NCBI GenBank assembly: GCA_001661245.1 | Contig: KV454014.1 | Location: 860,214-897,605 of the forward strand | Length of the DNA stretch: 37,392 nt | Source of the DNA: Pachysolen tannophilus NRRL Y-2460 | Lineage: Eukaryota; Ascomycota; Pichiomycetes; Alaninales; Pachysolenaceae | Reading direction: 5' to 3' | Notes under the pieces: generated by a model | Database searches by the model: none | Told to the model about the DNA's origin: nothing | Seen by the model: the letters and a program-made list of their open reading frames with translations, nothing else | In this document: positions 20,401 through 29,957 of the stretch, in pieces | Numbering within the stretch: the first letter of the stretch is position 1 | Layout: the number at the start of each line of letters is the position of its first letter | Program-made: the position numbers and the translations under genes

Positions 20401-21128
20401 CCACGTCTAACAAAACATCTAATTTGATTAAATTTCATACCAACATCAATTGCAATAATTCTAATAATTTTACCATCTGGTCCTTTTTTCAAATTAGCAA
20501 TTGGTTTATAAAGAACTGGTGATTTTGTTGAAACTTTTGCAACCAAATTTTTAACATTTGGATCATCAAATTCTGGTATTTCAAAATTTTCTTTCCAAGT
20601 ATTAGGATTTAAAGCATCTTCTAATTTTGAATCTTTTTTTTGTAAAGCCAATCTACCTAAAGTTGAACCTTTTTCTCTTAATCTTTTTGTTAAATTTCTT
20701 GTATCAACACCATAAATTGCAGGAACACCTTGTTCTTGTAACCATTGACCTAATGAAGATTTAGCTAAATAATGAGAATATTCTTCTGTATAATGAGCAA
20801 CAACTAAACCAGCAATATGAATTTTAGAAGATTCAAAATATTTTGGTAACTCCGGTACATCTTCATCTCTCAATTCACGATCAGGAACACCATAATTTCC
20901 AACCAATGGATATGTGATGACCAAGATTTGACCTTCATAAGAAGGATCTGTAATTGCTTCTGGATAACCAACCATACCTGTTTGGAAAACTAACTCACCA
21001 GCAGTTGAAACATTGGCACCAAAGGAATAACCTTGCAATGCAAGACCATCCTGAGTTTCCAAAGTCATCAACCTTTGGCCAGTAGATTCATTTGGTGGTG
21101 TAATTGGAGCCGACAAACTTGAAGCCAT
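14412..21128 (-). CDS. URA2: Carbamoyl-phosphate synthase / aspartate transcarbamylase (Ura2)
   Basis: Cytosolic multifunctional enzyme for the first two steps of pyrimidine synthesis, 2238 residues. Domains: glutamine amidotransferase (1-400) with nucleophile Cys near 297 in FGICLGHQ and VQFHPES near 383; two CPSase halves (about 430-1480) with [16 protein letters not shown] and [16 protein letters not shown], ending in the MGS-like regulatory domain; a dihydroorotase-like domain (about 1490-1820); a Ser/Arg-rich linker; and ATCase (about 1925-2238) with [21 protein letters not shown] and HPLPRVNEI. In the dihydroorotase-like part, [10 protein letters not shown] stands where active enzymes have a metal-binding His-x-His, so it is inactive, as in other fungal Ura2. 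The linker likely carries PKA sites. UTP feedback is known for the family. By hand count only three codons are CTG (1697, 1790, 1863), none in the catalytic cores. Confidence 0.98.
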   Translation of the reverse strand: MASSLSAPITPPNESTGQRLMTLETQDGLALQGYSFGANVSTAGELVFQTGMVGYPEAITDPSYEGQILVITYPLVGNYGVPDRELRDEDVPELPKYFESSKIHIAGLVVAHYTEEYSHYLAKSSLGQWLQEQGVPAIYGVDTRNLTKRLREKGSTLGRLALQKKDSKLEDALNPNTWKENFEIPEFDDPNVKNLVAKVSTKSPVLYKPIANLKKGPDGKIIRIIAIDVGMKFNQIRCFVRRGVELKVVPWDYDFTTEEYDGLFVSNGPGDPSVMTSTIERLKKVLEEEKTPVFGICLGHQLLARASGASTIKLKFGNRGHNIPCTSSISGRCYITSQNHGYAVDTTTLQPGWKELFVNSNDGSNEGIYHTGKPFFSVQFHPESTPGPRDTEFLFDVFINSVLEFKSSRALKAVSFPGGDIKENLAKHPREKVKKVLVLGSGGLSIGQAGEFDYSGSQAIKALKEEGIYTILINPNIATIQTSKGLADKVYFLPVNADFVRKVIRHEKPDAIYVTFGGQTALGVGIKLKDEFESLGVKVLGTPIDTIITTEDRELFARSMEEIGEKCAKSKAASSLQEALDAVKDIGFPVIVRAAYALGGLGSGFAENETELTNLCNIAFATSPQVLVERSMKGWKEIEYEVVRDAFDNCITVCNMENFDPLGIHTGDSIVVAPSQTLSDEDYNMLRTTAVNVIRHLGVVGECNIQYALNPHSKEYCIIEVNARLSRSSALASKATGYPLAYTAAKLGLNIPLNEIRNSVTKVTCACFEPSLDYVVVKIPRWDLKKFTRVSNLLSSSMKSVGEVMSIGRTFEEAIQKAIRSTDYQNIGFNKTEALMSIDIDSELQTPSDQRLFAIANALSSGYSVEKIHKMTNIDRWFLNKLDGLIKFGFKIAEFGSKEKLPVSILRQAKQLGFEDRQIAKFLNSNEVAIRRLRQDAGILPFVKQIDTVAAEFPAYTNYLYLTYNADSHDVEFNDHGVIILGSGVYRIGSSVEFDWCAVTAVRTLRALGTKTIMINYNPETVSTDYDEADRLYFETINLERVLDIYELEKSAGVIISMGGQTSNNIALSLHRQNVKIMGTSPEMIDSAENRYKFSRMLDKIGVDQPAWKELTSFEEAEDFANNVGYPVLVRPSYVLSGAAMNTVYSRDDLASYLSQAVEVSPDYPVVITKYIENAKEIEMDAVAKNGKLIMHVVSEHVENAGVHSGDATLIVPPQDLDPETVNRIVEATAKIGKALDVTGPYNIQFIAKNNDIKVIECNVRASRSFPFISKVVGTNLIEMATKAIMDFPVTPYPGEKLPDDYCAVKVPQFSFSRLSGADPVLGVEMASTGEVATFGHNKYEAYLKSLISTGFQLPKKNILFSIGSYKEKQELLPSIARLNELGYKLFATAGTADFIQEHGIPVQYLEVLSKEQDQKSEYSLTQHLANNLIDLYINLPSANRFRRPASYMSRGYRTRRMAVDYAVPLVTNVKCAKLLIEAISRNIKLDVSSNDAQTSHKTVILPGLINFASFIPTLSSEKGPVDFEAVTRSSLAAGFSFNSFLPSTLDGAVITDARSLTTVSELVSNSAYTDYGFSVAATDSNAAQIQVVSGATVSLYLPFNEFSHNQVGALSAHFAAWPESKPIITDAKTTDLASVLLLTSLHNRRIHVTGVTGKDDLALIIMAKSKDLRVTCDVSIYSLFLSQEDYPGISFLPTKLDQDALWDNLAEIDCLSIGNLPTLLAKALNKPVTAGLGIADALPLLFSAVNEGKMTMEYIIERLNINPAKIFDIPEQDATVEIDLDRPVASSKLSVPAWSPFESLKGVIERVHIGLQTVCLEGEIIVQDALGKEVTSGIHRNQSVISTPVELTASPALRKSRLSHILTKPFVEGEDEERSRRMGRFSFSGHRGSFTGFMTKESAVADEEETGAELVSKPPRSISPPNTISHYMRYNNPFSRKSVLSVNQFNRSDFHVLFAVAQEMRLAVERQGVLDVLKGKVLTTMFFEPSTRTSSSFNAAMQRLGGRVVAVTESTSSVKKGETLQDTIRTLACYSDAIVLRHPSEESAEIAAKYSPVPIINGGNGSREHPTQAFLDLFTIREELGTVNGITVTFMGDLKYGRPVHSLCKLLQHYNVRVQLVAPKELQLPRNLKEELEKAGLLAGEYEKLSSDIIAKSDVLYCTRIQEERFKDKAQFERLKDSYVINNKVLRDAKQHMVVMHPLPRVNEIAEEVDFDQRAGYFRQMRYGLFVRMALLAMVMS

Positions 21129-21914
21129 TATAATTTTTTATATGTTAAAAATGCAAAGAATAAATGAGAAACCAAAAAAAAAAAAAAATTAAATTAAATT
21201 AAAAAAAAAACAAAAAGTATTAAGAATAGCGCTAAATCAATGAAAAAAATACATTAGAATCATTAGTTAGTTTATTGTTAATTATCAATTGAAAATTTAA
21301 GGTCATTGGCATGATTACAATATAACAAGGCAAGAAATCCGCATCATCTTTTCAAAATTAGAATAAAAGCAAGAATATTTCATTTTTTTTTTTTTACTCA
21401 AAAATTAAAACTTTATCAATTCTATCTCTCTTCTATCTTTCAAAATGAGCATCAAAACTAGCCTTCAATCGTTAACCGCCGTTCAAAAAAACCTTTTCTT
21501 TTTTGTAAACTTACCTTTAACAAATATTTAAATAGCAAGAACGAAAACTAAAACAGAGGAAAAAAAAAAAAAATTTTTTTGTATGTGTCTTTTCTATCTA
21601 TCAACAAAACTCAAAAATAATCTTTAATTCAATTTATAAAACAATTCCTGGAGAAATAATCGTTATACAAATTGGATTTAAATCAAGTTAGCAGTCAAGA
21701 ATAAAAAATATATATATATAAAAAAAAAAATTTTTTTTTCTTTTGTATGTATTATTTTAATTTAATTTAGTGTTTTTTTTTTGTTTTTTCTTGTTATTAA
21801 AACTTTTTTCTTGTACCTTTAAACAAATGAAAAATTAATATGAACAGGCCCACTTCAGTTTAAAAGCAGCTTGGATCAAAGACAAAGACAAACCAGAGTC
21901 CGATTACTTTTTGA

Positions 21915-21965
21915 AAGAAGAAGAGAGAGAAGAAGAGAGAGAGAGAGAGAGAAAGAAAGAAGAAA
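21915..21965. repeat. GA-rich purine tract
   Basis: Imperfect GAAGA/GAGA repeat of about 50 bases, all purine on the plus strand. Confidence 0.8.
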
Positions 21966-22263
21966 TAAAATAAAAATAAAAAAAAAAAAAATGAAAAAAC
22001 GTTAAAATCTTGTTAAAGGTTTGAACTCAAAGTATTTATATGAAAAAAAATTTTTTTTTGATGTAATGCAACCCAAATGACAACATAGATCGATGTGGCT
22101 GGTGTATGGTATTAAACAAGTCGATGTGCATATGATTAGCCTTATATTACTTGATTCGGATCTCATCTCATCTTTTTTCCAAGAGTTTAAATGGTTATGG
22201 AAAAAAAAAATTTTTTTTTTCATTAATACAAAAGACAATTAGTAAAAAAAAAGTTAGTTTATG

Positions 22264-22289
22264 CGCGGTAGCTGTAGCGGTAACTGTAG
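22264..22289. repeat. Tandem 12-mer, CGGTAGCTGTAG / CGGTAACTGTAG
   Basis: Two adjacent 12-base units (22266-22277 and 22278-22289) differing at one base, in an otherwise AT-rich region. Confidence 0.7.
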
Positions 22290-22418
22290 GGTCTCTCTTT
22301 TTTTTTTGAACAGATGCAGTTATAAAACTCTGTTTTTTTACACACTCAACGTCTACATATAGAAAAATTCTACTTGTTAAGTATGTCTTTGTATTTATTT
22401 GTATATGTGTATGTGGCG

Positions 22419-22438
22419 TAGTAAAACCTAGTAAAACC
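22419..22438. repeat. Tandem 10-mer TAGTAAAACC x2
   Basis: Two exact adjacent copies of TAGTAAAACC, about 250 bases upstream of AIM11. Confidence 0.7.
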
Positions 22439-22508
22439 CACCTTATTTAAATAAAGTGTAGTGTAAGTAGTGTATATATTAAGTATAGTGTGTTAAATAT
22501 CAAATTGT

Positions 22509-22519
22509 CCCGATTCGGG
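22509..22519. promoter_or_regulatory. Palindrome CCCGATTCGGG, zinc-cluster-type site
   Basis: Eleven-base sequence with perfect CCCGA/TCGGG arms. It has the everted CCG-N3-CGG layout used by Zn2Cys6 regulators, about 170 bases before the AIM11 start. The factor is unknown. Confidence 0.35.
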
Positions 22520-22691
22520 TTTACTATGGAAAGAGAGTTTTTTTCCTTTAGTAGTAAAGTGTATGTCAATGTAATGTGTAATTGGTAAATTAATTGTATT
22601 ATAATATTGAAAAGATTAATATTATTATTATTATAATAATAATTATAATAACTTGTTAATTAATTGAAAGTAAAAATATTATAATAAAATC

Positions 22692-23260
22692 ATGGTAGAG
22701 ACTTTAAGTTTGAACAAGTTTCTTGGAAGAAGAGATCCATCTGAGTTAAGTGATGAGGTGAAAAAATATAATGAGAGAAGATTCAAGCAAATGGCTTTAT
22801 TTTATGGGTGTACAGTTGCAACTTTTTTATGTTCAAAAATTTCACATAGAGGAGTTATTAGTAGAAGATGTAAGTTTATTTTTTTTTGCATTTATTTATC
22901 TTCAAAATTTTTAATACTAATTCTAATTTATTGATTATAAATTTTAATATTTATTTAGATGTACCAAATTATTACCAACATAATCATGTACCGCCGCCAT
23001 TTTCATTTTATAGAGATGCTTTAACTGCAGTTACTCTTTCAACTTTGTTGGCAATAAGCACAACTTCGATGTTTGTTACTGGTTCATTCTGGTACCTTGA
23101 TATTTCAAATTTTAAAGAATTTAGTTTTAGATTGAAAAAATATCTTGGTGGAGAAGAAAAAGAAACTGAATTAATGAAATTACCTTTAGATAAAGATTCA
23201 GAATCTATTCAAAATTCTATAAATGATTTCATAAATGATTATGCCAAAAATGGGAAATAA
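22692..23260 (+). CDS. AIM11: Aim11 mitochondrial membrane protein, two exons
   Basis: Exons 22692-22869 and 22959-23260 give 159 residues. Removing the intron joins ISRR to YVPNYYQHN, matching the yeast run RKYVPSIFQQN. Further matches to Aim11 are RRFKQMALFYG (yeast RRVLQMARFYG), LPPFS-like VPPPFSFYRDAL, and FWYLDISNFKEFSF (yeast FCWALDISTAREFVF). Two hydrophobic segments (about 33-50 and 83-108) predict a two-pass membrane protein. Function is poorly known; yeast mutants show altered mitochondrial DNA inheritance. S. cerevisiae AIM11 also has an intron and also neighbours TSC11. The gene has no CTG codon. Confidence 0.95.
22870..22958 (+). other. Intron of AIM11
   Basis: 89-base intron: GTAAGT at the 5' end, TACTAAT branch-like sequence at 22915-22921, and TTTAG at the 3' end. 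Phase 1; the split codon is TAT (Tyr). Confidence 0.92.
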
Positions 23261-23504
23261 TTCTAGTAAATCAATTACTTCAATAACTTCAATAAATTTC
23301 CAATTAAGTATTTTAAATACTTAATTGAAATATATATCTTTGTATATATCTTTTATATAGGCATTTTTTTGTATATTTTTTATTTTTCACTACAAATTAA
23401 TTTTCATGATATACACCAAAAATTCTTGAAACTTTTTTTTTAAATTTTATCAATTATATATATATTTAAACCTTTTTAAATGAATAAATGAAATCATAAG
23501 AATA

Positions 23505-24353
23505 ATGTCGGAATCAGTTGTGAAAAGAGATTATAATAAAATTTATGAAATACAACTTAGTAGATTTAATGCCAAATTTACTAATTATAATAAATTATAT
23601 GCAGAAGAACAGCAATCCAGAAAATTGATAAATTTCTTATATTTAAGAAATAATGCTATATTATCCTTAATTGATAAAATATCAGATCTCTTGGGTGATT
23701 ATCCAAATTATGATCATTTAAAAAATGATGGAGAATTACAGAAAATAAATAAAATTATTAATAATAATCCCAATTTAACACAAAAATTACTGCCCTTGAT
23801 TAATTTAATACAAATTGAAAAAGATCAACTAAAAACAGGTGAAGAAAATATTATAAATGAAAAATATGAATCTTATTTAAAACTTCTTTCTACTTCATCT
23901 CCAAGTTTCCCACTTTCTTGGAAGTTTGATGAACCGGTATATAGAAGTCCCAGTGAAGTTGGAGATGTAATTAATTCAAAACTGAGAAGGTCTTCACTTG
24001 ATAATGCTTCCTCTTTAACAGGCGCTAACAGAAATGGAACTAACTTGGTGGTTACAAATGGTTCCAATGATAGCATTGTACTTAAACAAACAGATTTTTT
24101 AAAAGAAACTGATCCATGTTCAAAATTATCATGGTTGAAAAGAAATCATCCAAAGATTTTTAGCGAAGAATCATTATCATTTTCAGATATAATCGATAAT
24201 AATACTACAATTGCTGATAGTGACGATAATAATTTTCCTTCTAATTCTTCTTTTACAAATAATATTAATTCAAGTGGGAAAAGAAGGCGCGGTAATTCAA
24301 TTGTAGATGATAATGATGGGAAATCAATTACTAAAAGAAAAAAATCTACTTGA
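23505..24353 (+). CDS. Probable INO80 complex subunit, Ies5/Iec3-like
   Basis: 282 residues. The N-terminal helix FTNYNKLYAEEQQSRKLINF followed by LYLRNNAILSLIDKISDLL resembles the helical start of the fungal INO80 subunit Iec3. The middle has SFPLSWKFDEPVY and SWLKRNHPKIF. The C-terminus is Asn/Ser-rich and ends in basic clusters (GKRRRGNS, TKRKKST) that look like nuclear localisation signals. Context supports an INO80 role: in S. cerevisiae IES5 (YER092W) lies beside TSC11 and MET6, and one inversion of TSC11 plus IES5 gives exactly the order and orientation here. Yeast Ies5 is much shorter (125 residues), so homology needs a profile search. Without the context I would call it a hypothetical nuclear protein. 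Confidence 0.55.
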   Translation: MSESVVKRDYNKIYEIQLSRFNAKFTNYNKLYAEEQQSRKLINFLYLRNNAILSLIDKISDLLGDYPNYDHLKNDGELQKINKIINNNPNLTQKLLPLINLIQIEKDQLKTGEENIINEKYESYLKLLSTSSPSFPLSWKFDEPVYRSPSEVGDVINSKLRRSSLDNASSLTGANRNGTNLVVTNGSNDSIVLKQTDFLKETDPCSKLSWLKRNHPKIFSEESLSFSDIIDNNTTIADSDDNNFPSNSSFTNNINSSGKRRRGNSIVDDNDGKSITKRKKST

Positions 24354-24647
24354 TTAATTTTTTTTTAAACCTTTTGTGTATTATTATATAATATGCTTTA
24401 CTTGTTTCTATTATTTATATACATATATATGATTGAAAATAATTAAAGATTTGATTTGTTTACTTCATCACTTTTTTTTTTTCTTTTTTTCTTTTTTCTT
24501 TTTTGAAAAATGCTCTAATATCTCTTAATTCTCTTTCATACAAAATAAATAATAATACCCTCTCTAATACAAAAAAAATAAAAAAAAAAACAAAAAAAAA
24601 CAATTATAACGATTTTTTTACCCTTACTTAAAAACTTTACTCTTAAC
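24354..24647. other. Intergenic, convergent 3' ends
   Basis: 294 bases between the IES5-like gene and the end of TSC11, dominated by T- and A-homopolymers. No gene is seen. Confidence 0.6.
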
Positions 24648-27600
24648 TCAATGATTGGCATTTTCAGCATCTTGTTGCTGCTGTTCTAACTTCAGTTTTT
24701 TCCTGTCACTCCTAATAATTATCTCCAATAATTTATTTGAATCAATAAAATCATTTAGTAAATACCGTCTAGTACTTAACTTGTATTTAAAATTTTCAAA
24801 TAATTTTAAAATAATTTTAAACAAAAATACTTTGTTTTTGTCACTTTTGAAGAAATTCACAAAATTAGCCTTCTCATTTTTCCTACTTCCACTATATTTT
24901 AATCTATTCAAATTCGAAATAGATTTCGTAACCATTAAATGTGTCATTATATTTATCAAATTTTCATAAATTTCCTTAAAAATTATTAAATCCCGAGTAT
25001 TGGTTTTGGTTAAAAGGGAAAGTTCATTATCCATAAATGAAGTTAAATTAGTGTAACTCTTGAATTTTTCCAAAGCAATAGAGTCAGTAACTGCATCATT
25101 TTTCGAACTACCATTTATTGCATTAAAATAAGTATTACTTGCTCCATATTCAAAATTGACATTTCCAAATGAATCAGACTGACCATCTTTTTCGACATCC
25201 TTCCCATCATCGTCAACCTCATTATGATTTATATTATCATCAAGTTTCTTAATATTATTTGCATCATTATCGAAAAAGCCTTCAAGCTCATTGGGTAAAC
25301 AATATCCAATTGGATTCCCAGTAAAAGACAAAGTGGAACTCCAATTTAATTCGTCTAATATTTCCATACCTTGCTCTGTATTAGATATAAATCCTAATAC
25401 GTAAAAACAAGTACCTCTTAATGAGAAACATTCAGAATTATTCATAATTGTCATGACATCTTCAACAAAATTAACAGATTCTAAAAGCTGGATACCATAA
25501 GTACTGGCACCTATATTTCCCAAACTCCATAAATAACCTTTTAAATGTAAAACATTCCAATATTCAGGATCTTCATTGCTATCATTTATAGAAGACTCAA
25601 ACTTCTCGGAAATATAATCTTTTATAAATTTTGAAAATTTGACAAATAATCCTGAATTTACCAAGAGATTGACACCTTCTTCTGTTTTAACTAATTCCCC
25701 GAAAAAATGATCTGGCATCCGCCCCTTCTCTCCTTTTTCAATTTTCGGAATAATAACAAATTTATATTTATCAGGATCAAATAATTCGTTGAATAACAAA
25801 TTTTCAACATCTATTACATACTGGAAAATTTTACCATTAATCCAATTTTCCATTTCTGTTTCAACAAAATTATTATCCATCAAGTATTTAAATCCAACAG
25901 GGATTGACAAAAATTTTATTAACAACGATTGTCCAATTTTTTGTAAATTTTCAAAACAAGGTTTTAATTTGATAACGTTTAAAATGTTTTCCTTTGAATG
26001 ATCACAATATGTATCTAAAATTTGAGCTGCAGTAGTACAAACGGTCTTATCCGGATCATATAACTGATCTATTAATAACGTTATTACAAATTCCTCAAAG
26101 GATGGATCATCATTGGTATTCAATAGCTTTTCTAAATGCTTTGTTGTAAAAATTCTCATATTTTTATCTGATGTGGTTAAAATCTTAGATAGTATAATTC
26201 TTAAATGACTTGGATATTTAAAATCCATTTCTTTTATTATAAGCTTAACAATATCATCTCTTCCACTTTTCCTTTCACTTATGTGATAGAACATACTGAA
26301 AATTCTCCATTGCTCTAACATTTTTAGCCCACTAAGGTCTTTTGATAAGACACCCAACATAGTGAAATAACCAGAGTTCAGAGTAGCTTCCAACTTTTGT
26401 TTTGAAAATAAAGAATCCGTAGCTGTTATTCCACTATATGGATCAACCTGTGCAATACATTCAGCAATTTGAGGTAACAATTTATTTTCACTTAAAAACT
26501 TCACACCTTCTTCACTTGCCAATAACATTTTGAAAAGTTCACACCCAACTCTAATATATTTAGCACTCAACCTTGATTTTTTAGAAACTTTTGAAAATCT
26601 AAATTTGAAAGGTCTATAAAAAGACATTAATCTTTTTACTATCTTTGTTGTTTTCACTGTATCTTCTAATCTCTTTCCATCTGTTAGAGGCCCTTGACAT
26701 AATTCTATTATCAAATCCCAATTCCATGATTCATATTGCTTTGTCTGCAATATTTTTGTATCCATTAATAATTTTCTAAATTCTGTATCATCAAATTCAT
26801 ATTTTAACATTGCTTTAATATCTTTTGGTAAATCGTTAAAGTGAGCAAGAGGTTTGACCTGCATACCTAATGAAACTCTTCCTTTATTTAACCTCCTAGT
26901 GACTTTTTCAATTTGAAATGAAACAGATGAAGGAATTTTGATATTCAAATTATTAGAAATATTTCTTTCAACAAGTAATGGTAATAAAGCATCAAATGAA
27001 TCAATTTTATCAATGAAATCTCTTGGTAATAAATTTGAAGATAAATTTAAAATTTCTATAAGTAAAAAAATAGCTTTTCTTCTGTTTAAATCATCAGTTC
27101 CATCAGTTATGATTGATGCTAATTTTTCCATTATTCCACAATTTAATAAACATGTTAAGAATAGTGAAGTATAATGATTAATAATTCTCAATTCTTTTTC
27201 TGGTTCACTTGGCGCAATATTTGGCTTATGTGGTACCTGATTGGTAGTTGACAGATCAGATTTTGATTGATTAATATTTCTTTTACCAAATATAGTTATT
27301 GATTGAATCCATGGTAAAGTTCTAATTCTTAAAATATCGAAAAAAATATCCATCAAGATATCTCTTAAATTTGGGATATCAAATATTAAACAATTAATTA
27401 ATTCTTTTAAAGGATTGAAATGATTTTGTGAAAATGAAATGAAACCTGGCCAAGTTTTCAAAAAAACTGTTAACATAAATGCATTATTTTGTAATTTTTC
27501 AATATTTGAATGAGTTTTCATCAGGTAATCAGTAAATGGAGAAATTAATAAATAAATGTTAAGTTGATTGAAAAGAAATTTTCTACTTTCTGCATGATCT

Positions 27601-28871
27601 AATAATCTTATTAATGATAATAAACAACATGAGGAAACACCATATGGACCTTCTGTTAAACATTGAAAAATGATTCTTAATGCATCAGCTTTAAAGGATA
27701 ATTCTGGATTTAATAAAGATATTTCACATATTGTTTCTATTGAAATTAATCTTAATTTACCTTCTATATTTTCAGCTACTGCTATAATTGCCTTTATCAA
27801 TCCAATTGTTAAAAAAATAATTCCATTTGGTATTTCTATTATTTTTCTTATAAATTTTAAAGCTTGTTCTGTTTCTGTTAAACATTTATTATCCATTGAT
27901 AAACTTATTATTATAAAAGTTTCTAATCTTATTCTAATCATCAAATCAATTGTATCTGCATCTCCTAATAAATATCTTGCTATTCTATAACCACAAGCTC
28001 TAACTTCAACACAAGGATTTGATAATAGTATTTGAATAACATGACCAAATGCATGTAATACTAAGTCTTCTTTTAAATAAGTATGATGTTCCAATAAGAT
28101 TACCAAATCATTTGATCTTTGTATTAAATAATCTGCTTCTCTATTTTTTTCACTTAAAGACAGTAATATATCTCCAACTAACCAAGTTGGACTTTCTGTC
28201 ACATGCTCGTCATTGCGTAAATCAAACATACTTGAATCATCATCATCATCATCATCATCATTTGAAGAAGAAGAAGTAGTAGAATCAGATAATACAGACA
28301 CTAGTGTTAAGCTTCTTTTCCTTGTTGAAGCCAAACTTGTATTTTTCGATTCTTGATTTTTCATTTTTTTAACTGTTTCTAATTTTTTTTCAATCAGAGA
28401 AATATTTTTATCTGTTTCATGCAATCGAGATTCCATCTTACTCTTTTGTGAAAAATTATTAATATTATTATTGTTATTATAATGCAGTAAACTACCCATA
28501 TAACTAGTATCATTACTTTCTGCAGCTACTACATTATCAGCTTGAATTAATTTTTCTATAGCTTCTTTTATCCTTTTCTGTTTCAGTAATTCATTTTGTA
28601 AACTATGCAAACTAGCAGTTGATTTCTGGAAAAATTGATATTTCGGTGAAAGTTCACTTGAATTAGATGAACTTTCTCTTCTCTTTGCTACCACTATATT
28701 TTGTATTGCTGTATTATTAATACTATTAAGTCTTGTTAAATTACTATTACTCCCGCCATTACCATTATAACCGCCGTTACCTGTATTATTATTATTATTA
28801 TTATTATTATTTATAACGTTATTGTTGCTGCTCGGATTGCCATTACCACTATTACCAACGTTATCCGCCAT
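24648..28871 (-). CDS. TSC11: TORC2 subunit Tsc11/Avo3 (Rictor homologue)
   Basis: Essential scaffold of TOR complex 2, acting at the plasma membrane in actin and sphingolipid control. Length 1407 is close to the 1430 of yeast Avo3. The Asn/Gly-rich N-terminus includes a poly-Asn run. An HR1-like helix follows at about residues 80-107 (SLQNELLKQKRIKEAIEKL). A long helical-repeat region covers the Rictor N-terminal and middle domains (about 225-950), with GYFTMLGVLSKDLSGLKMLE near 835. The Rictor_V motif LKGYLWSLGNIGAS is near 1110, followed by LRGTCFYVLGFIS. It is divergent from MET6 and close to AIM11, as on S. cerevisiae chromosome V. CTG codons are few and mostly in low-complexity or surface helix positions; codon 831 looks Leu-like. 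Confidence 0.95.
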   Translation of the reverse strand: MADNVGNSGNGNPSSNNNVINNNNNNNNNTGNGGYNGNGGSNSNLTRLNSINNTAIQNIVVAKRRESSSNSSELSPKYQFFQKSTASLHSLQNELLKQKRIKEAIEKLIQADNVVAAESNDTSYMGSLLHYNNNNNINNFSQKSKMESRLHETDKNISLIEKKLETVKKMKNQESKNTSLASTRKRSLTLVSVLSDSTTSSSSNDDDDDDDDSSMFDLRNDEHVTESPTWLVGDILLSLSEKNREADYLIQRSNDLVILLEHHTYLKEDLVLHAFGHVIQILLSNPCVEVRACGYRIARYLLGDADTIDLMIRIRLETFIIISLSMDNKCLTETEQALKFIRKIIEIPNGIIFLTIGLIKAIIAVAENIEGKLRLISIETICEISLLNPELSFKADALRIIFQCLTEGPYGVSSCCLLSLIRLLDHAESRKFLFNQLNIYLLISPFTDYLMKTHSNIEKLQNNAFMLTVFLKTWPGFISFSQNHFNPLKELINCLIFDIPNLRDILMDIFFDILRIRTLPWIQSITIFGKRNINQSKSDLSTTNQVPHKPNIAPSEPEKELRIINHYTSLFLTCLLNCGIMEKLASIITDGTDDLNRRKAIFLLIEILNLSSNLLPRDFIDKIDSFDALLPLLVERNISNNLNIKIPSSVSFQIEKVTRRLNKGRVSLGMQVKPLAHFNDLPKDIKAMLKYEFDDTEFRKLLMDTKILQTKQYESWNWDLIIELCQGPLTDGKRLEDTVKTTKIVKRLMSFYRPFKFRFSKVSKKSRLSAKYIRVGCELFKMLLASEEGVKFLSENKLLPQIAECIAQVDPYSGITATDSLFSKQKLEATLNSGYFTMLGVLSKDLSGLKMLEQWRIFSMFYHISERKSGRDDIVKLIIKEMDFKYPSHLRIILSKILTTSDKNMRIFTTKHLEKLLNTNDDPSFEEFVITLLIDQLYDPDKTVCTTAAQILDTYCDHSKENILNVIKLKPCFENLQKIGQSLLIKFLSIPVGFKYLMDNNFVETEMENWINGKIFQYVIDVENLLFNELFDPDKYKFVIIPKIEKGEKGRMPDHFFGELVKTEEGVNLLVNSGLFVKFSKFIKDYISEKFESSINDSNEDPEYWNVLHLKGYLWSLGNIGASTYGIQLLESVNFVEDVMTIMNNSECFSLRGTCFYVLGFISNTEQGMEILDELNWSSTLSFTGNPIGYCLPNELEGFFDNDANNIKKLDDNINHNEVDDDGKDVEKDGQSDSFGNVNFEYGASNTYFNAINGSSKNDAVTDSIALEKFKSYTNLTSFMDNELSLLTKTNTRDLIIFKEIYENLINIMTHLMVTKSISNLNRLKYSGSRKNEKANFVNFFKSDKNKVFLFKIILKLFENFKYKLSTRRYLLNDFIDSNKLLEIIIRSDRKKLKLEQQQQDAENANH

Positions 28872-29266
28872 TATTGTAATTAGCTCAATTGTTCATATAT
28901 AGCGGCATGCTTTAAAGTATAACCTCAATCTCGTTCTGATACTTTCCTTATATCAAAAACTATACAATAAAATAATAATAATAAGTAGATCCATCAATCA
29001 TACATATAAAAAGGAAAAAAAGACAAAAACAAAAAAAAACCCTTATTTGGTTTTAGTGATACAGTACACTACCTAGAAATATTCTTATTTTTAACGGTAC
29101 ACGACTATAAAGATAACAAACAAGAAGAAAAGAAGTTCAAATGACAAATGTCAAATGTTAAGAGCACATCGGTACAGTATAGGTTTATTAAAAAGAATAA
29201 TATATATAATAAATAGAAACGCTATGTCTGTTGCCCTGCATTCAAACTAGAGTGCCTCCTACACAC

Positions 29267-29272
29267 GCATCA

Positions 29273-29303
<31 letters not shown>

Positions 29304-29306
29304 TGC
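29267..29306. repeat. 40-base near-perfect palindrome with (AT)n core
   Basis: Two 20-base arms, GCATCAATAT... and ...ATATTAATGC, pair at 19 of 20 positions. It could extrude a hairpin or cruciform. Confidence 0.8.
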
Positions 29307-29546
29307 TTGCTGTAGGACCGGTATAGGGCAAATAAAAGTTTTTTTAAAAAAAAAACTCAACACAAAAATTATACACATGTGTTAGTTGCCTTATTTAATA
29401 TAATATGACTCTGTTGTAATTTTAATTATAATTTTTTAACATGTGGATTCAAGTTAAAAAACGCGTATTAAAAAAAATTAATTGAAAATGGAATTGAAAG
29501 AAAAAAATAATAATTTTTTTTTGCCCTTTAATGCATTTATGAGTGC

Positions 29547-29710
29547 GCGTATTCGCAATACCAATACGCACTTTGCGTGCTTTGGGTGCTTTACTTGTTT
29601 TAGCGTTCTTTTGTGTTGTTTGTGCTCTTTAACACTTGAAGTAAAAGGTATACGCAGTTTGTTTATGCGTACACTTATTGCGTACACCCATGCGTATTGA
29701 CAAGCGCACT
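29547..29710. promoter_or_regulatory. Cluster of TGCGTA/TACGCA motifs upstream of MET6
   Basis: TGCGTA or its complement occurs at 29565, 29651, 29666, 29679 and 29691. Related CGCGTA, GCGTGC, AGCGTT and AGCGCAC words lie between and beside them. This density is striking in AT-rich DNA. It lies 250-410 bases before the MET6 start. The factor is unknown. Confidence 0.5.
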
Positions 29711-29957
29711 GACAAAAAAAAAAATTTTTCACTTCGACGAAAAAAAAAAAAAAAATTCATTCATCGTACAGATATGTAGTAAGGTGAATTGGCTAGTAGG
29801 ATTCTTCCCACTCCCCCAACAGTTTGTACACACATATAATATATAAATATATATATATATAATCAACTTAAATTATTTTTATATATATATATATTATCTT
29901 AAACAAATAATATTGTTATTATTGGAAAAAAAATAAAAAAGAAAACAATAAAACAAA

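Larger units (their letters stand above)
21129..22691. other. Large divergent intergenic region URA2 / AIM11
   Basis: 1563 bases holding both promoters. It has many A/T homopolymers, a GA-rich tract at about 21915-21965, and a cluster of short repeats at 22264-22520. No gene, tRNA or recognised ncRNA is seen; open frames here are short and low complexity. Confidence 0.6.
28872..29957. other. Divergent promoter region TSC11 / MET6
   Basis: 1086 bases. It holds a 40-base near-palindrome around (AT)n at 29267, an ACACATGTGT palindrome near 29372, an MCB-like ACGCGT at 29461, the TGCGTA cluster at 29547-29710, and an AT-rich TATA-like stretch at 29837-29895. No gene is supported; open frames in 29478-29732 overlap the motif cluster and look accidental. 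Confidence 0.6.

Noticed and set aside
14401-21200. Several 60-120 codon frames antisense to URA2
   Set aside because: Shadows of a long, highly conserved coding sequence.
29478-29732. Open frames on both strands over the MET6 promoter motif cluster
   Set aside because: Both strands are open together over the repeated GCGT words, and the peptides are Cys-rich without any family look; better explained as regulatory DNA.
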